Shown here: in pieces, positions 17,083 to 24,636 of the stretch
Layout: each line of letters opens with the position of its first letter
Position numbering within the stretch: the stretch's first letter is position 1
NCBI GenBank assembly: GCA_018262815.1
Contig: JADFDN010000020.1
Coordinates: forward strand, 1-35,310
Direction: 5' to 3'
DNA from: Thiobacillus sp.
GTDB lineage: Bacteria > Pseudomonadota > Gammaproteobacteria > Burkholderiales > Thiobacillaceae
DNA: 35,310 nt
The notes under the pieces: generated by a model
The model's input: the letters and a program-made list of their open reading frames with translations, nothing else
The model's database searches: none
What the model was told of the DNA's origin: nothing
Position numbers and translations under genes: made by a program

Positions 17083-17646
17083 TTAACCGATTTGAGAAGC
17101 TTTCAGCAGCAGCTTGAGGTCTTTCATCATGCGTTTGGGGTCAGGCTCGGCGGGGAAACGCAGCATCAGATTGCCTAGCGGATCGACCAGATAGATATGC
17201 CCGGCACGGTCATCGCTGGCGGGGAACTGTTCGGCGAAGGTGGCCTCGTCCGGTCGCCAGGCATGAAGGCCGGCATGCGCTTCCAGCAGGGCGGGGTCCA
17301 CGGCTCCGTTGTCGGTCAGCACCCACACGCGCTCGATGCGGGACTGCTCCTTGCCCTGCGCGATTCGCGTCTGCCGCATCAGGTACAACTGCTGCGCGCA
17401 GCGTGCGTCGCAGTCTGCCGGCCCCACATGCACCATCAGCCACTTGCCGCGCAGCGTTCCCAGATCGAACGATGTGCCGTCGTGCTTCAGCCCCGCCGTC
17501 TGCTGCAGCGGCGTCACCGCGACCAGGTCGCCATAATTGGTATGCCCTGCCGGACGCCAGCCGAAGTAAGCCAGATAGGCCGCCACCACCGGCACCACAA
17601 ACACGGCGATCAACATCAGGAATTTGCTGCGTGGGGTCAATTGCAT
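17083..17646 (-). CDS. SCO-like membrane-anchored thioredoxin-fold protein, probable oxidase assembly factor
   Basis: A 187-aa protein: one N-terminal helix (residues ~10-28) and a thioredoxin-like periplasmic domain. It has a CX3C motif, CDARC (C79, C83), where SCO proteins have CPxVC. In the region equivalent to SCO DHSAGTYVYDP it reads DRAGHIYLVDP, so the usual copper-ligand histidine position is R147 and a histidine appears three residues later at H150. The start at 17646 gives the membrane anchor; the longer frame to 17754 runs through surf1. Placement between surf1 and ctaA argues for a role in CuA or haem a insertion. Ribosome-binding sequence is weak. Confidence 0.83.
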   Translation of the reverse strand: MQLTPRSKFLMLIAVFVVPVVAAYLAYFGWRPAGHTNYGDLVAVTPLQQTAGLKHDGTSFDLGTLRGKWLMVHVGPADCDARCAQQLYLMRQTRIAQGKEQSRIERVWVLTDNGAVDPALLEAHAGLHAWRPDEATFAEQFPASDDRAGHIYLVDPLGNLMLRFPAEPDPKRMMKDLKLLLKASQIG

Positions 17647-17663
17647 GGTTCTGGTCTGTTTAT

Positions 17664-18413
17664 TCAGGGCTTCGTGTCTGCGCTGTCGTCCCGCCAGCGC
17701 CTGACGTTCATTATCAGCCACAACACCGCCAGTGTCGCCGCCAAACTGTACCATTGGAAGGCGTAGCTGACATGGGTGTCGACTCCCGCATCGGGTCGCG
17801 GCCAGTTGCGCTGCAAGCCGTCGGGCAGGTTGCTGGTCTGCAGCAGCAGAACCGGTTGCAGGTTCAGTCCGCTGGCCGCTGCGTAACGCTCAAAGTCGAG
17901 GTTCTGCCAGACGCGTCCGTGCGGCGTGGTCGGCGCCAGTTCGACATAACGCGTGTGCGGGTCGACCGCCATGCCCTCCAGCCTTACCCTGCCTGCCGGA
18001 GTCGGCGGCACCGGCACCTGCTCGCGCGAACGCCCGGTCGCGACCCAGCCGCGATTGACCAGCAGGGCGAGCGTGCCGCCCTCGATTCGCAGCGGCGTCA
18101 GCACGTGATAGCCCGCCACGCCATTCATCACCCGGTTGTCGAGCAGGATCGTGTGGGCATCGTCGAAGACGCCCTCGACTTCCAGCTTGCGGAACAGCAC
18201 ACTGTCGCGATCCAGCAGCGCACTGCCCACGTGAATGGGCGCCTCGCGCACCGCGACGTCATAGCGCGCCTGCAGGGCGCGCTTGGTGTCGGCGCGACCG
18301 CTTTGCCAGTTGCCCAGCGACAGCGTCAGAACGAAGAACAACAGCGCGGCCAGCGTCGGCCACAGGGTCGGCGCAAACTGCCACGATCCGACCCGCAGCC
18401 TCAGCAAGTGCAT
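17664..18413 (-). CDS. SURF1 family cytochrome oxidase assembly protein
   Basis: A 249-aa protein with two membrane helices, at residues ~15-33 and ~219-237, flanking a periplasmic domain: the SURF1 (Shy1) topology. Conserved blocks are LGNWQSGRADTK (35-46) after the first helix, LLDNRVMNGVAGYHVLTPL, LVNRGWVATGRSR, and VSYAFQWYSLA just before the second helix. SURF1 binds haem a and helps insert it into subunit I. The start at 18413 is chosen from the family N-terminus; the frame to 18722 has no family sequence and crosses the DUF2909 gene. It is first in the surf1-SCO-like-ctaA-ctaB run. Confidence 0.94.
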   Translation of the reverse strand: MHLLRLRVGSWQFAPTLWPTLAALLFFVLTLSLGNWQSGRADTKRALQARYDVAVREAPIHVGSALLDRDSVLFRKLEVEGVFDDAHTILLDNRVMNGVAGYHVLTPLRIEGGTLALLVNRGWVATGRSREQVPVPPTPAGRVRLEGMAVDPHTRYVELAPTTPHGRVWQNLDFERYAAASGLNLQPVLLLQTSNLPDGLQRNWPRPDAGVDTHVSYAFQWYSLAATLAVLWLIMNVRRWRDDSADTKP

Positions 18414-18461
18414 GGGCCGCACAATCCGGTTAGACTGAAATTTTGCCGAGAGAATCGTCTC

Positions 18462-18662
18462 ATGCGCATTGTTGCCCTGCTGTTCATCGTCTTCATCCTG
18501 GCCAGCCTCGCCAGCGCACTCTACTATCTCATCAAGGACAAGGGGCAGTCCGATCGCACCGTCAAGATGCTCACCGTGCGCGTCGCCCTGTCCCTCACCC
18601 TGTTCCTGCTGCTGATGGGCGGATACTACTTCGGCTTCATTCCGCAATCCGGGCTGCGCTGA
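18462..18662 (+). CDS. Twin-transmembrane protein, DUF2909 type
   Basis: A 66-aa protein with two hydrophobic helices (residues ~4-24 and ~42-60) joined by a short basic loop containing DKGQSDRTVKMLTVRVALS. This two-helix layout and the loop match DUF2909 proteins, which in beta- and gammaproteobacteria accompany aa3-type oxidase genes; no biochemical role is established. It is encoded opposite to its neighbours, only 48 bp from the divergent surf1 start, and ends at a strong terminator shared with convergent ctaE. Confidence 0.85.
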   Translation: MRIVALLFIVFILASLASALYYLIKDKGQSDRTVKMLTVRVALSLTLFLLLMGGYYFGFIPQSGLR

Positions 18663-18668
18663 ATTTCC

Positions 18669-18707
18669 GGCAACAAAAAGCCGCGCTGGACGCGGCTTTT
18701 TGTTGCC
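18669..18707. terminator. Bidirectional intrinsic terminator between DUF2909 gene and ctaE
   Basis: A 17-bp perfect inverted repeat (18669-18685 and 18691-18707) with a 5-nt loop. The core is AAAAAGCCGCG/CGCGGCTTTTT, giving a U-tract on either strand. It lies 7 bp after the rightward DUF2909 stop and 37 bp beyond the leftward ctaE stop, so it serves both convergent transcripts. Confidence 0.92.
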
Positions 18708-18743
18708 CGGCGCCGCATGCACGGCACCGGCGTCGCAGACAGA

Positions 18744-19610
18744 CTAGATCAGCCAGTACACCACGATAAACAGCAGCACCCACACCACGTCGACGAAGTG
18801 CCAGTACCATGACACCGCTTCGAAGGCGAAGTGGTGATCGGCCGTGAAATGGCCGGCAATCGAACGGAGCAGCATCACGATCAGCATCGTCGTGCCGACC
18901 AGCACGTGAAAGCCGTGGAAGCCGGTCAGCATGAAGAAGGTGGCGCCGTAGACGCCGGCGCCCAGCGTCAGCCCCATCTCCGAATAGGCATGGATGTATT
19001 CGTACACCTGGAAACCCAGGAACACCGCACCCAGCGCAACCGTCATCGCCAGGCCCAGAATCAGCTGCGTCCGATTGTTCTTTTTCAGGCCCCAATGCGC
19101 CCAGGTGATGGTCACCCCGGAGGTCAGCAGCAACAGGGTATTGATCGCCGGGATGCCCCAGGCACCCATCGGCGTAAAGTCGAAGCCATCTTGCGTCAGC
19201 CCCGGTCCCGCGGTCGGCCAGGTGGCCTGGAATGCCGGCCACAATTGCTGCATGGTGTCGCCTTCGCCCAGCCAGGGCACCGACAGCACGCGGGTATAGA
19301 ACAGCGCGCCGAAGAAGGCGGCAAAGAACATCACTTCGGAAAAGATGAACCAGCTCATCGACCAGCGGAACGAACTGTCGACCTGCTTGTTGTAGCGCCC
19401 GGCTTCGCTGTCGCGGATCACTTCGCCGAACCAGCCGAACATCATGTAGAACAGGATCGCGACCCCGGCCAGGAGGACCCAGCCGCCGTTATCCACCTCG
19501 CGCATGGTGAGGGTTCCGCCCACCGCCATCAGCAGAAGCGCCACCGAGCCGATGATCGGCCAGAGCGAAGGTTGCGGCAAATAATATTTATCGGTTTGTG
19601 CCAGACTCAT
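18744..19610 (-). CDS. ctaE: Cytochrome c oxidase subunit III
   Basis: A 288-aa, seven-helix subunit III of the aa3-type oxidase. Conserved blocks are SFRWSMSWFIFSEVMFFAAFFGALFY-type sequence in helix III (residues ~80-104), SGVTITWAH, GFHGFHVLVGT, and the terminal HHFAFEAVSWYWHFVDVVWV, where the glutamate and histidines are family hallmarks. A G-rich ribosome-binding sequence precedes the ATG. It is last in ctaC-ctaD-small protein-ctaG-DUF2970-ctaE and ends before a bidirectional terminator. Confidence 0.97.
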   Translation of the reverse strand: MSLAQTDKYYLPQPSLWPIIGSVALLLMAVGGTLTMREVDNGGWVLLAGVAILFYMMFGWFGEVIRDSEAGRYNKQVDSSFRWSMSWFIFSEVMFFAAFFGALFYTRVLSVPWLGEGDTMQQLWPAFQATWPTAGPGLTQDGFDFTPMGAWGIPAINTLLLLTSGVTITWAHWGLKKNNRTQLILGLAMTVALGAVFLGFQVYEYIHAYSEMGLTLGAGVYGATFFMLTGFHGFHVLVGTTMLIVMLLRSIAGHFTADHHFAFEAVSWYWHFVDVVWVLLFIVVYWLI

Positions 19611-19641
19611 CTCATCCCCTCTTTCCCGTTTCGTAGATCGT

Positions 19642-19842
19642 TCATTTCACGAACTGCATCGCCAGATACACCAGCAACAACATGGTCAACACGAAAACCG
19701 CACCGCCTATCAGGCCGGCGATGATGACTTGCGCCGGCGTCAGGCTTTGCGCATCGGCGTCGTAATCTCGCCGCTTGCGCACGCCAAAAAAACTCCAGAA
19801 CACCGCCAGGGCGGCCTTGAGATTGCTCCCACCCCTAGCCAT
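19642..19842 (-). CDS. DUF2970 family small membrane protein
   Basis: A 66-aa protein. The amphipathic N-terminus LKAALAVFWSFFGVRKRRDYD is followed by one hydrophobic helix (residues ~37-64). The N-terminal block matches DUF2970, a proteobacterial family found next to ctaG and ctaE; its role is unknown. Its ATG overlaps the end of ctaG by 8 bp and ctaE follows 31 bp later, so it belongs to the oxidase operon. Confidence 0.83.
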   Translation of the reverse strand: MARGGSNLKAALAVFWSFFGVRKRRDYDADAQSLTPAQVIIAGLIGGAVFVLTMLLLVYLAMQFVK

Positions 19843-20389
19843 GGGGCCGCCCCGTCCGAAGATCCGCCGCTTGCTCCTTCATCCCGGTGCCGAAGAAGGT
19901 ATACGACAGCGTCACCGTATGAACCTCACTGTCCATCGACGGATCCAGCACGAACAGCACCGGCATCCGGCGGGACTCGCCCGCTGCCAGGGTTTGCGGG
20001 GTAAAGCAGAAGCATTCGATCTTCTTGAAGAACGCTGCCGCACGCGCCGGCCCGTAGCTCGGCACCGCCTGCCCCACGATCGGCTGATCGCTGGTATTGC
20101 TGACCTCGTACTCCACCTGAACCAGCTGGCCGGGATGCACCTTGAGGCTGCGTTGCAGAGGCTTGAACCGCCACGGCAGCGCTTCATTGATATTGGCGTC
20201 GAACTCCAGCGTGACCCAGCGGCTGCTGTCGACCTGCGTGTTCTTCACCAGACTTTGCTCGGCACCGGAATTGATTCCCGTCACTTCGCAGATCTTGTAA
20301 TAAAACGGCACCAGGGCAAAGCCAAACCCGAACATGCCCAGCGTCACGACAACGAGCTTGCCCAGCGTTCTGGCGTTGCCCGCGGCCAT
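19835..20389 (-). CDS. ctaG: Cytochrome c oxidase assembly protein CtaG/Cox11
   Basis: A 184-aa copper chaperone that builds the CuB centre of subunit I. One N-terminal helix (residues ~9-28) is followed by a periplasmic Ig-like domain. The copper-binding motif CFCF occurs in KKIECFCFTPQTL, with family blocks VPFYYKICEVTGINS and VPSYGPARAAAFFKKI. It begins 3 bp after the stop of the small assembly protein and overlaps the DUF2970 gene by 8 bp. Confidence 0.96.
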   Translation of the reverse strand: MAAGNARTLGKLVVVTLGMFGFGFALVPFYYKICEVTGINSGAEQSLVKNTQVDSSRWVTLEFDANINEALPWRFKPLQRSLKVHPGQLVQVEYEVSNTSDQPIVGQAVPSYGPARAAAFFKKIECFCFTPQTLAAGESRRMPVLFVLDPSMDSEVHTVTLSYTFFGTGMKEQAADLRTGRPHG

Positions 20390-20392
20390 GGC

Positions 20393-20512
20393 TTATTTCA
20401 GTCCGCTGTAGAGGGTGAACAGGAACAGGCCCAGGGCAAACGCCGCCAGCATGGCCGCCGTGAGATATTTGCCGTTGCGCTTGTCGGCCACGCCCATCCC
20501 CCTTTCGCTCAT
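20393..20512 (-). CDS. Cytochrome oxidase small assembly protein (39 aa)
   Basis: A short frame starting MSERGMGVADKRNGKYLTAA and continuing through one membrane helix (residues ~17-35) to the end SGLK, stop TAA at 20393-20395. Its ATG overlaps the ctaD stop as ATGA (20509-20512), and ctaG starts 3 bp after its stop, so translation is tightly coupled. Proteins of this size and layout between subunit I and Cox11 genes are annotated in betaproteobacteria as cytochrome oxidase small assembly proteins; experimental support is limited. An internal ATG at residue 6 is an alternative start. Confidence 0.8.
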   Translation of the reverse strand: MSERGMGVADKRNGKYLTAAMLAAFALGLFLFTLYSGLK

Positions 20513-22086
20513 TTCACCACCGGCGCGGTTTCAAAGGTGTGATACGGCGCGGGCGACGGCAGCGTCCATTCCAGACCCTGGGCGCCTTCCCAAACCTGGT
20601 CGCTCGCCCTGGCACCGCCCTTGATCGTCTTCAGCACCACTACCAGGAAGATCAGCTGGCTGAAGCCGAAGATGAAGGCGCCCACCGTGGCAATCTGGTT
20701 GAATTCGGTGAACTGCAGTGCATAGTCGGGAATGCGGCGCGGCATCCCGGCCAGCCCGAGGAAGTGCATCGGGAAGAACACGATGTTCATGCCGATGACC
20801 GACAGCCAGAAATGCCATTTGCCGAGCGTTTCGTTGTACATGTGGCCGGTCCACTTCGGCAGCCAGTAGTAGATGCCGGCGAAGATGGAGAACAGCGCAC
20901 CCGAGACCAGCACGTAGTGGAAATGCGCCACGACGTAGTAGGTGTCGTGCAGCTGGATGTCGACCGGTGCGATCGCCAGCACGAGACCCGAGAAGCCGCC
21001 GATGGTGAACAGGCAGACGAAAGCAATGGCGAACAGCATCGGGGTTTCGAAAGTCATCGAACCCTTCCACATCGTGGCCACCCAGTTGAACACCTTCACC
21101 CCGGTCGGCACCGCGATCAGCATGGTCGAAAACATGAAGAACAGCTGCGCGGCGGCAGGCATCCCGACCGTGAACATGTGGTGCGCCCAGACGATGAACG
21201 ACAGGATCGCGATCGACGCGGTTGCGTAGACCATCGACGCGTAGCCGAACAGCGGCTTGCGGGCGAAGGTCGGAATCACCTGCGAGACGATGCCGAATGC
21301 CGGCAGGATCAGGATGTACACCTCGGGATGGGCGAAGAACCAGAAGATATGCTGGAACATCACCGGGTCGCCGCCGCCGGCTGCGTTGAAGAAGTGCGTG
21401 CCGAAATTGCGGTCGGTGAGCAGCATGGTCACCGCGCCCGCCAGCACCGGCATGGTGGCGATCAGCAGGTAGGCGGTGATCAGCCAGGTCCACACGAACA
21501 GCGGCATCTTCATCAGCGTGAGGCCGGGCGCGCGCATGTTGAGGATGGTGGTGATGATGTTGATCGAACCCATGATCGACGACAGGCCCATGATGTGGAC
21601 TGCCAGAATCGTCAGGTCATAGGAAATGCCGCCCTGGATGAACAGCGGCGGATACATCGTCCAGCCGCCTGCGACCGCGCCGCCGGGCAGCCAGAACGAC
21701 ACCATCAGCAAAAAGGCTGCCACAGGCAGGATCCAGAACGCCCAGTTGTTCATGCGCGGGAACGCCATGTCGGGCGCCCCCAGCATCAGCGGCACCTGCC
21801 AGTTCGCAAAGCCCGAGAAGGCCGGCATGATCACGCCGAAAATCATGATCAGCCCGTGCATCGTGGTGAGCTGGTTGAAGAAATCCGGGTTGGTGAGTTG
21901 CAGGCCGGGCTGGAACAGCTCGGCGCGGATCAGCAGCGCCATGGTTCCCGCCACAAACAGCATGATGAGCGCGAACCACAGGTACAAGGAACCGATGTCC
22001 TTGTGATTGGTCGTGGTCAGCCAGCGCATGATCCCGGTCGGGTGACCGTGGCCATGATCGTCGTGTGCGTGTGCAGCATCAGACAT
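20509..22086 (-). CDS. ctaD: Cytochrome c oxidase subunit I (aa3-type)
   Basis: A 525-aa, 12-helix catalytic subunit carrying haem a, haem a3 and CuB. Landmarks are the helix II histidine in TMHGLIMIFGV, the CuB and cross-linked tyrosine motif FAHPEVYILILP, CuB histidines in WAHHMFTVG, K-channel sequence nearby, and HDTYYVVAHFHYVL with the haem a3 and haem a ligands. The N-terminus has a His/Asp-rich tract (HAHDDHGHGH, residues 5-14). It follows ctaC by 24 bp, and its stop overlaps the small assembly protein start. Confidence 0.98.
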   Translation of the reverse strand: MSDAAHAHDDHGHGHPTGIMRWLTTTNHKDIGSLYLWFALIMLFVAGTMALLIRAELFQPGLQLTNPDFFNQLTTMHGLIMIFGVIMPAFSGFANWQVPLMLGAPDMAFPRMNNWAFWILPVAAFLLMVSFWLPGGAVAGGWTMYPPLFIQGGISYDLTILAVHIMGLSSIMGSINIITTILNMRAPGLTLMKMPLFVWTWLITAYLLIATMPVLAGAVTMLLTDRNFGTHFFNAAGGGDPVMFQHIFWFFAHPEVYILILPAFGIVSQVIPTFARKPLFGYASMVYATASIAILSFIVWAHHMFTVGMPAAAQLFFMFSTMLIAVPTGVKVFNWVATMWKGSMTFETPMLFAIAFVCLFTIGGFSGLVLAIAPVDIQLHDTYYVVAHFHYVLVSGALFSIFAGIYYWLPKWTGHMYNETLGKWHFWLSVIGMNIVFFPMHFLGLAGMPRRIPDYALQFTEFNQIATVGAFIFGFSQLIFLVVVLKTIKGGARASDQVWEGAQGLEWTLPSPAPYHTFETAPVVK

Positions 22087-22110
22087 CGTGTGCTCTCCTC
22101 TTGATATTGT

Positions 22111-23265
22111 TTACTGCGCCGCGGGGGCCGCGGCTTCGCTGGCGGCACCGCCACGTGCGGCGGCAATCTCTGCTGGCTGCGCCAGGTCGCCCATCTTGTT
22201 GTCCCAGGCGTTGCGCTGATAGGTCACCACGGCGGCGATATCGGCATCGGACAACTGACCGGCGAACGCAGCCATCGCCGTGCCCGGCTTGCCATTCATC
22301 ACGATGTCGATGTGGGCAGCGATCGGCCCGGTGGCGACGGCAGAGCCGCTGATTGCCGGGAACACGCCCGGCAGGCCCTTGCCGTCGGCCTGATGGCAGG
22401 CCGCGCAGTTGGCCTGGTAGACCTTCTCGCCGCGCTCGACCAGGTCGGCGATGGCAAAGGTTTTGGCGTTGTCGGCCGCAGCCGCTTGCGCCGAGCCCTT
22501 TTTCTTCGCAACCCAGGCTGCGTAATCTTCTTCAGACACCACTTCGACCACGATCGGCATGAAGCCATGATCCTTGCCGCAGAGTTCGACGCACTGCCCG
22601 CGGTAAGTGCCGATCTTGTCGGCCTTGAACCAGCTGTCGCGGATGAAGCCGGGAATCGCATCCTGCTTGGCCCCCAGCGCAGGCACCCACCAGGCGTGCA
22701 GCACATCGTTGGCGGTAATCAGCAGACGCACGCGCTTGCCGACCGGCACCACCATCGGCTCATCGACTTCCAGCAGATAATGTTCGCCCTTTTCTGCCGT
22801 TCCCTGGATCTGTTCGCGCGGCGTGGCGAGGTTGCTGTAGAAGCTGATGTCGTCGTTGAGGTAGTCGTAGCCCCATTTCCACTGGTAGCCGGTGATCTTG
22901 ATCGTCATGTCGGGGTTGGTGGTGTCCTTCATGTCGATCACCACCTTGGCGGCGGGATAGGCCATGCCCATCAGGATAACGAAGGGAATCACCGTCCAGA
23001 TCACTTCGACCGTGGTGTTCTCGTGGAAATGGGCTGCCTGATGGCCGACCGACTTGCGGTGTTTCAGCAGCGAATAGAACATCGCGCCGAACACCACCAC
23101 GAAAATGCCCAGACACACCAGCATGATGAGGTTGTGCAGCTGGAACACGTCCTGCGCCACCTGACTCGCCGGCGTTTGCAGGTTGTATGCGTATTCCGCC
23201 AGCGTGGACTGGCTGAACGCCAGCGCTGCCCCCATCACTCCTACACGTTGCCACTTGCCTTTCAT
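22111..23265 (-). CDS. ctaC: Cytochrome c oxidase subunit II with fused cytochrome c domain
   Basis: A 384-aa subunit II. After a signal sequence (residues 1-23) come two membrane helices (~43-66 and ~87-106) and the cupredoxin domain with CuA ligands H190, C225, E227, C229, H233 and M236. A C-terminal cytochrome c domain binds haem at CAACH (C287, C290, H291), giving a caa3-like enzyme, and the tail is alanine-rich. The fused cytochrome accepts electrons in place of a soluble docking partner. It heads the oxidase operon and starts 81 bp after the DUF2244 gene. Confidence 0.97.
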   Translation of the reverse strand: MKGKWQRVGVMGAALAFSQSTLAEYAYNLQTPASQVAQDVFQLHNLIMLVCLGIFVVVFGAMFYSLLKHRKSVGHQAAHFHENTTVEVIWTVIPFVILMGMAYPAAKVVIDMKDTTNPDMTIKITGYQWKWGYDYLNDDISFYSNLATPREQIQGTAEKGEHYLLEVDEPMVVPVGKRVRLLITANDVLHAWWVPALGAKQDAIPGFIRDSWFKADKIGTYRGQCVELCGKDHGFMPIVVEVVSEEDYAAWVAKKKGSAQAAAADNAKTFAIADLVERGEKVYQANCAACHQADGKGLPGVFPAISGSAVATGPIAAHIDIVMNGKPGTAMAAFAGQLSDADIAAVVTYQRNAWDNKMGDLAQPAEIAAARGGAASEAAAPAAQ

Positions 23266-23346
23266 CGCGTCCCCCGTCCTCTCGTCCCCATTATTGGTGT
23301 CGTTGCGGCGTGTGTTGCGCTTGCTCCTGCAACCTGCGGCGCTTCG

Positions 23347-23832
23347 TTATCCCTGCAACCTGCTGCGTAGCATGGCAGCCAGCTGCAGCCGTGCTTCGTC
23401 ATTCAGATACTGTCCGACTTCCGTTGCGTGGCCATGCGAATTCAGGCTGAGCCGGCAGTTTCTGCCCGGCGAACTGCAGTCGCATTCCACACGTGCCCAC
23501 TGGCGATTCATTTCCCGCCGCGACACGCGATGACCGCAATGCCATTCCAGCACCACCCTGTCGCCGTCGATCAGGAGGGTTTCGTAATCCCCCGCGCGGT
23601 CGCGCAGGACCTCGAACGCCCAGGCCAGCAAACCGATCTCCAGTCCGGCAAACGGCAGGATCAGCCAGTACCCCATCCACGCGAAGCCGATTGCCGTCGT
23701 AAAACACAGTGCCGCCAGGCTCCAGAACACGAGCCGTTCCTGAAAGCGCGTCAGCGAATGGTTGGGGCGGGATTGGAATACAAACGCGCCCGCTGACTCG
23801 CCCGCACAGACTTCCGTCTTCACCTGTTCCAT
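23347..23832 (-). CDS. DUF2244 family membrane protein
   Basis: A 161-aa protein with two central helices (roughly residues 37-55 and 60-78 from this start) and a beta-rich cytoplasmic C-terminal domain ending in a basic helix. Family-type features are the N-terminal RPNHSLTRFQERLVFW block and the later RVVLEWHCGHRVSRREMNRQWARVE. Cysteines cluster in CDCSSPGRNC. DUF2244 genes often precede oxidase subunit II genes, as here; function is unknown. The ATG at 23832 has a poor ribosome site; a TTG start at 23862 would add 10 residues, so the N-terminus is uncertain. Confidence 0.78.
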   Translation of the reverse strand: MEQVKTEVCAGESAGAFVFQSRPNHSLTRFQERLVFWSLAALCFTTAIGFAWMGYWLILPFAGLEIGLLAWAFEVLRDRAGDYETLLIDGDRVVLEWHCGHRVSRREMNRQWARVECDCSSPGRNCRLSLNSHGHATEVGQYLNDEARLQLAAMLRSRLQG

Positions 23833-23862
23833 ATCTGGAATCGAGAAAACCGCATGCGGCAA

Positions 23863-23961
23863 TATGTCGCGGACAGTAACACGGCGCCGCTGCCCGGAAC
23901 AAGCGGTACGATCGTATTAAGTTATTGATTTAATTATTAAATATCGTTATTACAGACTATT
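23863..23961. promoter_or_regulatory. AT-rich control region upstream of the DUF2244/cta genes with two palindromes
   Basis: A gap of about 100 bp between bioD and the DUF2244 gene, markedly AT-rich at 23915-23961 in an otherwise GC-rich window. It contains a perfect 10-bp palindrome TACGATCGTA (23907-23916) and a 15-bp inverted repeat ATTTAAT-T-ATTAAAT (23928-23942). TTGAT at 23925-23929 is an FNR-type half site only, with no matching second half. The leftward promoter for the cta genes is probably here (TAATAC, 23919-23914, is a possible -10), but no confident -35 is seen. Confidence 0.4.
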
Positions 23962-24636
23962 CTAAGATGCTAATTCTTGCGGCAGTGTCAGCCATTGCAG
24001 CGCACTCGCCGTAGAACATGCCGCCGGTTCAAAAGCCTGCACCCCCAGACACGGGGCTGGCAGTCGTGCATGCAGCGCAGCCACGTTTTCGTGCTGGAAT
24101 GCCATGGCCGGATCGATGTGGTTGCCCACCCAGCCCGCCCACGGCAGCTGCCGATGCGTGATCGACTCCACGGTCAGCAACGCGTGACTGAGACAGCCGA
24201 GTCGCAGCCCCACTACCAGCACGACAGGCAGGCCCAGGCGTTGCGCCAGATCGGCCATGTCGTCGCGATTGTTCAGGGGCACACGCCAGCCGCCCGCACC
24301 TTCCACCACCACGACATCGGCCGCGGCAGCCAGTCGCGAATACGCCGCGACGACGACCTCCAGATCGATCCGGATGCCCGCCTGCTGCGCTGCAATGTGC
24401 GGCGCAACCGGATCGGCAAAGGCGTAGGGATTCACATCGCACAAGTCGGCCTCGACGTCGGCCGCCTGCAACAGCGCCGCCACGTCCTCGTTCAGCTCGC
24501 CTGGCGGAGAGCCTGCAGAGACCGGTTTCATCGCGGCCACCCGCAGGCCCCGCGCGCGCAGCGCATGGATCAACGCCACCGCCACCCGCGTCTTGCCGAC
24601 GCCTGTATCGGTGCCCGTGACGAACAGGCCCTTCAT
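23962..24636 (-). CDS. bioD: Dethiobiotin synthetase
   Basis: ATP-dependent enzyme closing the ureido ring: diaminopelargonate plus CO2 gives dethiobiotin. The 224-aa protein has the P-loop TGTDTGVGKT (residues 6-15), the substrate-binding lysine block VAAMKPVSAG, and the Mg/ATP motif VVVEGAGGWRVPL. The ATG at 24636 overlaps the bioC stop as ATGA. It is the last gene of bioB-F-H-C-D and ends at an AT-rich intergenic region. Confidence 0.96.
   Translation of the reverse strand: MKGLFVTGTDTGVGKTRVAVALIHALRARGLRVAAMKPVSAGSPPGELNEDVAALLQAADVEADLCDVNPYAFADPVAPHIAAQQAGIRIDLEVVVAAYSRLAAAADVVVVEGAGGWRVPLNNRDDMADLAQRLGLPVVLVVGLRLGCLSHALLTVESITHRQLPWAGWVGNHIDPAMAFQHENVAALHARLPAPCLGVQAFEPAACSTASALQWLTLPQELAS

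Noticed and set aside
20539-22104. 521-codon rightward frame opposite ctaD
   Set aside because: Shadow of a highly conserved oxidase gene in GC-rich DNA; its translation is charged and low in order, without family motifs or ribosome site.
23921-23940. FNR/ANR box before the cta genes
   Set aside because: Only a TTGAT half site is present; the second half does not match ATCAA.
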